Shown here: positions 1 through 5,966 of the stretch, piece after piece
Layout: every line of letters begins with the position of its first letter
Position numbering within the stretch: the first letter of the stretch is position 1
NCBI GenBank assembly: GCA_020438595.1
Contig: JAGQUI010000071.1
Span: 1 to 9,890 of the forward strand
Length of the DNA stretch: 9,890 bases
Source of the DNA: Propionibacteriaceae bacterium
Lineage (GTDB): Bacteria > Actinomycetota > Actinomycetes > Propionibacteriales > Propionibacteriaceae
Direction of reading: 5' to 3'
Program-made: the position numbers and the translations under genes
The notes under the pieces: generated by a model
The model's input: the letters and a program-made list of their open reading frames with translations, nothing else
Database searches by the model: none
What the model was told of the DNA's origin: nothing

Positions 1-56
1 CCCGCGTCGCGCACGCTGGTCAGGGCGGCGCGCTGCGCATCGGTCAGGCTGGGCAC
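1..56 (-). CDS. Partial 5' end of a divergent gene, possibly CCA tRNA nucleotidyltransferase
   Basis: Only the first 18 codons are inside the window, reading VPSLTDAQRAALTSVRDA from a GTG at 56 and running off the left edge with no stop. The peptide is too short to carry a diagnostic motif. The identification rests on synteny: in many actinobacteria the DUF6049-MurJ operon is divergent from the poly(A)/CCA-adding nucleotidyltransferase (pcnB/cca), whose product adds or repairs the CCA end of tRNAs. An ATG at 64 opens a different frame that stops after six codons, so GTG 56 is preferred. A TAGAGT -10-like hexamer ends 8 bases before this GTG, which would suit a leaderless or nearly leaderless mRNA. 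The gene's existence is moderately supported; its function is inference only. Confidence 0.4.
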   Translation of the reverse strand, partial: MPSLTDAQRAALTSVRDA

Positions 57-64
57 GACCGCAT

Positions 65-70
65 ACTCTA
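65..70 (-). promoter_or_regulatory. Putative -10 element of the left divergent gene
   Basis: On the minus strand the hexamer TAGAGT (TANNNT type) lies 8 bases before the GTG at 56, in otherwise GC-rich sequence. No convincing -35 box is visible. A GGAGGAG run lies further upstream (about 20 bases from the GTG), too far to be an ideal ribosome site for it, so a leaderless start is the simpler reading. Confidence 0.35.
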
Positions 71-88
71 CCGGCCCTCCTCCGTCGC

Positions 89-156
89 CGAGGGCCACCC
101 TTCGTGACGAGGGCCCCTGCCCGGACAAGGGCGCTCGACGGGAAGGGTGGCTCTCG
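89..156. repeat. Long inverted repeat between divergent genes
   Basis: The arm at 89-103 (C then GAGGGCCACCCTTC) is the reverse complement of the arm at 142-156 (GAAGGGTGGCTCTC then G) except for one position (93 against 152), which would be a G-U pair in RNA. That is a 15-position dyad with a 38-base spacer. It sits between the two candidate -10 boxes at 65-70 and 199-204, upstream of both genes. It could be a paired operator for a dimeric regulator or a DNA or RNA hairpin. It is not placed like a terminator, because neither gene ends here. Confidence 0.6.
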
Positions 157-198
157 CGCTCTGGGGGTGGCGCGGACGGGCAGCGCGCCGCGTCCCCG

Positions 199-204
199 TA
201 CGAT
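199..204 (+). promoter_or_regulatory. Putative -10 element giving a leaderless DUF6049-murJ transcript
   Basis: TACGAT (TANNNT type) ends 6 bases before the GTG at 211, the spacing at which RNA polymerase would start on or next to the start codon. The only purine stretch in between is GGGA, a poor Shine-Dalgarno match, and an ATG at 203 opens a frame closed at once by TGA. Leaderless messages are common in actinobacteria. No -35 consensus is visible about 17 bases upstream. Confidence 0.45.
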
Positions 205-210
205 GGGACG

Positions 211-2181
211 GTGATCGGCGGCTCCTGGGACAGGCATCGTGCGCTGGCCCTCCTGCTGGCCTGGGTGGCGGCTGTGGCAGGGCTGCTGGCGTGGTCCCCT
301 GCCCCCGCACGGGCCGCCGACCTGCAGGTCACCTTCACCATGACCTCGCTGGACGTCTCCGGGTACAAGCCGAAGGACACCGTCACCCTTTCCGGCACGG
401 TCACGAACACCGGCGGCGTGGAAGCCTACGGCGTGCAGGTGATCCTGTGGCGCTCCCGGGACGCGATCGAGAGCCTCGCCACCCTGCGCCTGGCCAACAG
501 CAACAACATCCTCGGCCAGCGCCTTCCCATCACCGCCGACCACTACGAGGCGGTCACGACCTCGGCCCAGGCGTTCGTGCCGGGCGAGACCAGCCAGGTC
601 ACGCTGAGGGCGACGATGGCCGAGCTGGGCTTCGACACCAGGGGCGCGGCGTTCGCGTTCGGTGCCGACGTGATCGCCCGCAGCAGCCCCACCAGCGACG
701 ACCGTGCGGTCGGCCAGCTGCGCACGTTCGTGCCGGTCCCGGCGAAGGAGCCGGTGCCGGTCACCCCGATCGTGCTGCTCAGCGCCCCGCCCACGAAGCT
801 GGTCGACGACCTCTTCCGCAACGACTCGCTGCGTGACGAGCTGGCCGGCCGCCTGTCCACGCTGCTGGACGCGGCCGCGCGCCCGGGCATGAGCTGGCTG
901 ATCGACCCGGCGCTGCTCGACGAGGTGCAGGACATGGCCGACGGCTACGAGGTCCAGACCCGGGACGGCTCCGAGCCCGGCACCGGCGAGGAGGTCGCCG
1001 AGCAGTGGCTGGAGCGGTTCGAGGCCCTCGACCGGGCGGCCGGCGCGCGCACGCTGTTCGCCGACCCGGACGTGAACGGTGCCCGGCTGGCCGGGGACGG
1101 CCTCGTGGTCAGCCGCGCCGAGCAGGCCGCGGCGGACGTGAGCGGCCTCGACGACCTGCCGGTGGTGGCGGTCCCCGCCGGGTACGTGCTGACCGATGCC
1201 ACCGACTCGTTCCTGGCCGACTCCGGCGTCGACGCGGTGCTCGCCCGCAACGCCAACCGGGCCGCAGCCCTGCAGACCGGTTCGGGAGCGCTCGTGCTGG
1301 CCGCGTCCGCCGCCGTCCCCGGAGACCCGGAGAGCCCGCAGAACCTGCGCACCCAGCTCGCCCTCGCCACCACGGTCGTCGCCGGCAGCCACGGCGAGGT
1401 CCGCCTGCTGACCACCGCCTCCGACCTCGAACAGGACGAGGCCGCGACGACCGGCTGGATGGTCCGCCGGCCCCTGCACCCGCTGCTCGAATCGACCCCC
1501 ACCACCCGCAGGGCGAGCTACACCACCGTCAAGCCGGACCGGCTCAGCACGGCCCAGTTCGAGGCGCTCGGACGCCTGGAGAGCGACTTCACCGCGTACG
1601 CGGAGCTCGCGCCCACCTCCGACCTGCCGGACCAGTCGGACGCTGCCGTGACCCGCGGCGCGGCGTCGGCCTGGGTCACCGACTCCCGCGGCTTCGACGC
1701 CCAGCTCGACGGCGTGAACCGGATCGTCGGCATGGCCGAGGTCGGCAAGTCGGTGTCGCTGAACGCGAGCGCCCGCTTCGTGATGTCCTCGCGCACCAAC
1801 GAGTTCCCGGTCACCGTGACCAACGACCTCACCGAGCCGATCCAGGTGAAGGTCGTGGTCACGTCCAACAACCCGCAGCGGCTCACCGTGCCGCCGTCAG
1901 AGGTGGTCACCGTGCAGCCCAACCAGAGCGTCACGGTGAACATCCGGCCGCAGGCCACGTCCAACGGCGTGGTCACCGCCCAGGCGTACGCCGCAACCGA
2001 GAGCGGGCGCCGGGTGACCCCCGACACACCGATCACCATCGAGGTCACCGACCTCGGCGTCGTGGCCTGGATCATCGTCGGTGTCTCCGGCCTGGTCCTG
2101 GTCGGCGCGACCGCCTGGCGGATCCGCCAGGTCCGGCGCCGGCTGGCCGCCGGTGAACCAGCGAAGGGCGGCGAATCATGA
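211..2181 (+). CDS. DUF6049 family secreted, membrane-anchored protein
   Basis: The 656-residue protein starts at GTG 211; no other in-frame ATG, GTG or TTG is seen upstream. An N-terminal signal sequence (hydrophobic from about residue 11 to 29) ends with a likely cleavage after ARA at 33-35. Residues 37-175 look like a beta-sandwich with an NTGG-type turn as in NEW3-like domains. A central region (about 183-500) contains the VTPIVLLSAPP and SWLIDPALLDEV segments typical of DUF6049. A second beta-sandwich covers about 515-612, followed by one membrane helix (618-635) and a short, basic cytoplasmic tail. The bulk is therefore outside the membrane. It overlaps the start of murJ by four bases (ATGA), implying translational coupling. 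Mycobacterial Rv3909 is the equivalent neighbour of MviN. The biochemical role is unknown; the context suggests assistance to cell wall precursor export. The family call is confident, the role is inference. Confidence 0.85.
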   Translation: MIGGSWDRHRALALLLAWVAAVAGLLAWSPAPARAADLQVTFTMTSLDVSGYKPKDTVTLSGTVTNTGGVEAYGVQVILWRSRDAIESLATLRLANSNNILGQRLPITADHYEAVTTSAQAFVPGETSQVTLRATMAELGFDTRGAAFAFGADVIARSSPTSDDRAVGQLRTFVPVPAKEPVPVTPIVLLSAPPTKLVDDLFRNDSLRDELAGRLSTLLDAAARPGMSWLIDPALLDEVQDMADGYEVQTRDGSEPGTGEEVAEQWLERFEALDRAAGARTLFADPDVNGARLAGDGLVVSRAEQAAADVSGLDDLPVVAVPAGYVLTDATDSFLADSGVDAVLARNANRAAALQTGSGALVLAASAAVPGDPESPQNLRTQLALATTVVAGSHGEVRLLTTASDLEQDEAATTGWMVRRPLHPLLESTPTTRRASYTTVKPDRLSTAQFEALGRLESDFTAYAELAPTSDLPDQSDAAVTRGAASAWVTDSRGFDAQLDGVNRIVGMAEVGKSVSLNASARFVMSSRTNEFPVTVTNDLTEPIQVKVVVTSNNPQRLTVPPSEVVTVQPNQSVTVNIRPQATSNGVVTAQAYAATESGRRVTPDTPITIEVTDLGVVAWIIVGVSGLVLVGATAWRIRQVRRRLAAGEPAKGGES

Positions 2182-5100
2182 CCGACACCCAGGCCGGCGG
2201 CCGCCGGCTGATCAACGCCACCGCAGTGATGGCCTCGGGCACGATGGTCTCCCGCATCCTCGGCCTGGTCCGGGCGATGCTGATCGCGTTCGTGCTCGGC
2301 AACGGCACCCGGCAGGTGGAGGCGTTCAACTACGCCAACACCGTGCCCACCACGCTGTACCTGCTGCTCGCCGGCGGCACCCTGAACAACGTCCTGGTGC
2401 CGCAGATCGTGCGGGCGGTGACCCACGACGAGGACGGCGGCAAGGCCTTCGTGGACCGGATCATCACCGGTTTCGTGCTGGCGCTCGGCGCGCTCACCAT
2501 CGTGGTCACGGTTTCGACACCCCTGGTGATGAGCATGTTCGCCCGGGCCTGGACCGCTCCGGACATGGCCGAGTGGTGGGCCTCGCTGCTGCTGATGAGC
2601 TATATCTGCATGCCGCAGCTGTTCTTCTACGGGGTGTTCTTCCTGATCGGGCAGGTGCTCAACGCCCGGGACAAGTTCGGCCCGATGATGTGGGCGCCGA
2701 TCGCGAACAACGTGGTCTCGATCGGGGTGTTCGCCCTCTACCTGGTGATCTGGGGCAACCAGACCGCCCTCACCGGCGAGCCGTTCACGGCCGGCCAGGC
2801 GTGGCTGCTGGCAGGCGGTTCCACGCTGGGCATCATCGTCCAGACCGTCGTGCTGGTGCCGTTCCTGAAGCGGGCCGGGTTCAGCTACCGGCCGCGGTTC
2901 GACCTGAAGGGGACGGGGCTGGGCCGCACCTTCCACGTGGCCAAGTGGATGGTCGGCTACGTCGCGCTGACCACCCTCGTCCAGATGCTCGTCGCGAACC
3001 TGGCCTCCGGCGCGACGGCCTCCGGCGCGACGGACGCCAACGGCGCCGGCTGGACGGTGTACCAGAACGCCTACCTGATCTGGATCCTGCCGCACTCGCT
3101 GCTCACGGTCTCGCTGGCCACCGCGATGCTGCCCAGCGCGTCCCGCTACGCCGTGGCCGGCGACCGCTCGGGCGTGGCCGCGGAGACCAACCACGCGCTG
3201 CGCCTGGCCACGACGTTCCTGCTCCCGGCCGGCGTCGCCCTGTTCGTACTGGCCGACCCGATCACCCGGCTCGCGTTCGGCAACGGCACCGGCGCCGAGG
3301 ACTACATCTACATCGCCTGGGCCCTGATGGCCTTCGCGATCGGCCTGGTGCCGTTCACCATCCAGTACCTGTACCTGCGGGCGTTCTTCGCGATGGACAA
3401 CACCCGCACGCCGTTCCTGCTGCAGATCTGGATCAGCGGCGCGAACGCGGTGGCCGCGCTCGCCCTCGCACTGCCGTGGAACGACCCGACGACGGTCGCC
3501 GCCCGGCTCGCGCTCGCGTACAGCCTTTCGTACTTCGTCGGCGTGTTCATCACGCACTTCGTGCTGCGCAGGCGCCTGCCGGAGCTGCCGGGGCTCGCCA
3601 CGGTCAGGCACCTCGTCCGGCTGTTCGTGGCCACCCTGCCCGCAGCGGCCCTGGCCTTCGGCATCACGTGGTGGACCGAGCAGTTCCCGAGCCTGCTGAT
3701 CCGCGCCGCGGGGCTGGCCGTGGCGGGGGTCGCGGCGGTGCTGCTGTTCTTCTTCACCGCGAAGCGGCTGAAGATCGCAGAGACCACGGCCCTGCTGCAG
3801 CAGCTGCGCCGGCAGAAGGGGGACGACGGCCAGACCGACGCCGTCGAGGCGATCGTCGAGGTCGAGGACGGAGCGACGGCCGACGACCTCGCCGCGCCGG
3901 CCGAGCAGGCGCCGGATCCGGACGGGATGGGCGTGTTCGTCCCCGTCGCACCCGCGGCGCCGCCCGCGTCCGCGCTGCTCAGCCTGCCGGTGCCGCCGAT
4001 CGCGGGGACGCCGGAGGCGGAGGCGTCCGCCGGTGGCCGGGTGCTCGGCGAGCGGTACCGGCTGGCCCGGCAACTGGCCGTGCACGACCGGGCGCAGACC
4101 TGGCGGGCCGACGACCTCGTGCTGGGCCGCGCCGTGCTGGTGCACCTGCTGGACGGGGATGACCCGGCCACCGCCGGGGTGCTGGAGTCCTCCCGCGAGG
4201 CCGCCCTGGCCACCGACTCGCGGTTCCTGCGGGTGCTGGACGTGGTCGACGCCGAGCCCGGGGCGGGCCCGTACCTCGTCTACGAGTACACGTCCGGCCA
4301 GACCCTGGAGAAGGTGCTGCGGAGCGGTCCGCTCACCGGGGTCGAGGCCGCCTGGATCGTCCGTGAGGTCGCCGACGGCCTGATCGGGCTGCACGGCCAG
4401 GGGCACTACCACCGCCACCTCAGCCCGGCCACCCTGCTGATCACCACCACCGGGAACGTGAAGGTGCTGGGCAGTGCGCTCACCAGCTCCACCGAGACCC
4501 CCTCGCACCTGTCCGGCGAGGCCGCCGACGTGCGGGCGCTCGGGCAACTGCTGTACGCGTGCCTGGTCGCCCGCTGGCCCGGCGGCGACCAGTACGGCCT
4601 CGAGGCCGCCCCGGTCGTCCAGGGCGGCTGGGTGCTGCCCAGCCAGGTGCGTGGCGGGGTGGCGCCGGCGGTCGACCAGGTGGTGGACCGGCTGCTGTCG
4701 GCCGTCCCGCGCGGGCACGCGTCCCGGCTGGCCACCGCGCAGGACGTGACCACGCAGCTCTCCCTGGTGCTGGGGCCGATGGGCGCCGCGCACGACCTGC
4801 GCGCGCGGCTGCACCCCGACGTCGACCCGGACGACGAGAACGCCCCGCCCGCGCCGGTCTCGCAGGTCGTTCCCCCGCTGCCGACGCCCGCGTCCGCGAG
4901 CCGGTTCGCCGTCTGGGACACCGCCCCGGAGGACGAACCCCTCCCGGGGGCGACCCCGCCGGCGGTGCCGGAGGCGGAGGCTGTGCCGGAACCGGACGCC
5001 CCGCCGGTGGAGCCGTCCCCGGTCGAGGAACCCGTCGAGGAACCGGCCGCACCCGTGCAGGACGTGCCGCCGGAGCCGGAGGCCCCCGAAGCGGACGCCT

Positions 5101-5855
5101 ACCCCGGCGAGTACCACTACACGAACGCGGAGCTGTACGGGGAGCCCGACGAGCCCGGCGACGAGACCCAGCCGTTCGTCGACGAGGCGCTCTCCCGCAG
5201 CGACTCGTTCACGCCGGTGCCGCCGCCGGCCGGTGTCCGGCCCGCGTCCGAGGACGAGGAGCCGAAGCGGTCCCGCGCGCTGACGGTGCTGCTGGGCGTG
5301 CTGGCGCTCGTGGTCGTGGTCGGCATCGTCGCCGTCGTGGCCCTGAACGTCAGGGAGCCGGCCACGCCGGCCGCCCCGCCGGTGGCGGCGGTGGCGGTCG
5401 CGGAGGTGAGCACTTTCGACCCCAAGGCCGACGGCGGCGACGCGTCCGAGAACGACAAGCGCGCCCGGCGTGCGATCGACGGCGACCCGGAGACGGCGTG
5501 GCGGACGGAGAAGTACGGCACGGCGACGTTCAACGGGCGCAAGCCAGGGGTCGGGCTGGTGCTCGACCTCGGCGAGACCCGCAGCGTGGTCGACGTCGCG
5601 GTGACGCTCGAGCACGCGGGGGGCGCCGTCGAGCTGAGGGTGCCGGCCAAGCCGGCCGACTCGGCACCGATGAAGTCGGTCGACCAGTGGCAGATGGTGG
5701 CGTCGGCGAAGGACCTTCCGCAGGCGCTCACGCTGGCTCCGGCCGAGCCGGTGGAGACCCGCTTCCTGCTGGTCTACTTCACCGAACTGCCTCCGATCGA
5801 CAAGGACGCCTACCGGGGCGGCTTCGCGGAGATCGCGGTGGACGCGAGCCCGTAG
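2178..5855 (+). CDS. murJ: MurJ lipid II flippase fused to pseudokinase and extracytoplasmic discoidin-like domain
   Basis: The 1225-residue protein flips lipid II across the membrane for peptidoglycan synthesis. Residues 15-540 form the multi-helix MurJ/MviN core. It opens with SRILGLVR, whose R26 and R32 match the two conserved first-helix arginines of MurJ. Residues 620-870 are a protein-kinase fold lacking catalytic residues: the HRD region reads HRHLSPATLL (Asp, Lys and Asn replaced), the DFG position reads VKVLGSA, and the VAIK lysine is absent (AVLVHLLD). Residues 880-1030 are a Pro/Glu-rich linker containing DETQPF (T997), a good candidate PknB-type phosphosite and FHA ligand. One membrane helix (about 1034-1056) leads to an outer domain (1075-1225) with a DGDPETAWRT motif typical of F5/8-type carbohydrate-binding folds. 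The same architecture is described for M. tuberculosis MviN (Rv3910), whose phosphorylated pseudokinase region binds FhaA. The ATG at 2178 overlaps the upstream stop. Confidence 0.95.
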   Translation: MTDTQAGGRRLINATAVMASGTMVSRILGLVRAMLIAFVLGNGTRQVEAFNYANTVPTTLYLLLAGGTLNNVLVPQIVRAVTHDEDGGKAFVDRIITGFVLALGALTIVVTVSTPLVMSMFARAWTAPDMAEWWASLLLMSYICMPQLFFYGVFFLIGQVLNARDKFGPMMWAPIANNVVSIGVFALYLVIWGNQTALTGEPFTAGQAWLLAGGSTLGIIVQTVVLVPFLKRAGFSYRPRFDLKGTGLGRTFHVAKWMVGYVALTTLVQMLVANLASGATASGATDANGAGWTVYQNAYLIWILPHSLLTVSLATAMLPSASRYAVAGDRSGVAAETNHALRLATTFLLPAGVALFVLADPITRLAFGNGTGAEDYIYIAWALMAFAIGLVPFTIQYLYLRAFFAMDNTRTPFLLQIWISGANAVAALALALPWNDPTTVAARLALAYSLSYFVGVFITHFVLRRRLPELPGLATVRHLVRLFVATLPAAALAFGITWWTEQFPSLLIRAAGLAVAGVAAVLLFFFTAKRLKIAETTALLQQLRRQKGDDGQTDAVEAIVEVEDGATADDLAAPAEQAPDPDGMGVFVPVAPAAPPASALLSLPVPPIAGTPEAEASAGGRVLGERYRLARQLAVHDRAQTWRADDLVLGRAVLVHLLDGDDPATAGVLESSREAALATDSRFLRVLDVVDAEPGAGPYLVYEYTSGQTLEKVLRSGPLTGVEAAWIVREVADGLIGLHGQGHYHRHLSPATLLITTTGNVKVLGSALTSSTETPSHLSGEAADVRALGQLLYACLVARWPGGDQYGLEAAPVVQGGWVLPSQVRGGVAPAVDQVVDRLLSAVPRGHASRLATAQDVTTQLSLVLGPMGAAHDLRARLHPDVDPDDENAPPAPVSQVVPPLPTPASASRFAVWDTAPEDEPLPGATPPAVPEAEAVPEPDAPPVEPSPVEEPVEEPAAPVQDVPPEPEAPEADAYPGEYHYTNAELYGEPDEPGDETQPFVDEALSRSDSFTPVPPPAGVRPASEDEEPKRSRALTVLLGVLALVVVVGIVAVVALNVREPATPAAPPVAAVAVAEVSTFDPKADGGDASENDKRARRAIDGDPETAWRTEKYGTATFNGRKPGVGLVLDLGETRSVVDVAVTLEHAGGAVELRVPAKPADSAPMKSVDQWQMVASAKDLPQALTLAPAEPVETRFLLVYFTELPPIDKDAYRGGFAEIAVDASP
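3004..3033 (+). repeat. Perfect 15-bp tandem duplication inside murJ
   Basis: CCTCCGGCGCGACGG occurs twice without spacing. In frame it adds a repeated ASGAT unit (residues about 276-285) in a loop of the MurJ core, followed by a further small-residue stretch. Fifteen bases keep the frame. It looks like slipped-strand expansion in a loop that tolerates length change. Confidence 0.8.
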
Positions 5856-5871
5856 CGCCTGCGCAGGGCGA

Positions 5872-5896
5872 GTGCCGGGGTGACCCAATCCGGCAC
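5872..5896 (+). terminator. Hairpin after murJ, possible weak terminator
   Basis: GTGCCGG (5872-5878) pairs perfectly with CCGGCAC (5890-5896) around an 11-base loop, 16 bases after the murJ stop. No U-run follows, so intrinsic termination would be weak; it may only protect the 3' end. It separates murJ from the next promoter. Confidence 0.4.
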
Positions 5897-5924
5897 ACTC
5901 CCAGCGAGCCCCCTGAAGATCCCC

Positions 5925-5930
5925 TAAACT
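5925..5930 (+). promoter_or_regulatory. Putative -10 element of the S8 protease gene
   Basis: TAAACT, a good TANNNT hexamer in an AT-richer patch, lies 36 bases upstream of the TTG start at 5967. Transcription would begin near 5937 and leave a leader of about 30 bases ending in the G-rich run GGGGGGGAG (5956-5964), which can pair with the anti-Shine-Dalgarno. No clear -35 box is seen near 5902-5907. Confidence 0.5.
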
Positions 5931-5966
5931 CTGCCGGAGTAGTTTCCAGCGCTTCGGGGGGGAGCC

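Noticed and set aside
3671..3680. GTGGACCGAG resembling an arm of the palindromic repeat
   Set aside because: It lies inside murJ, encodes part of a conserved membrane segment and has no matching right arm or core; chance match.
2081..4162. Overlapping plus-strand open frame inside murJ
   Set aside because: Arg/Pro/Ala-rich translation with no fold features; the overlapping frame is clearly MurJ.
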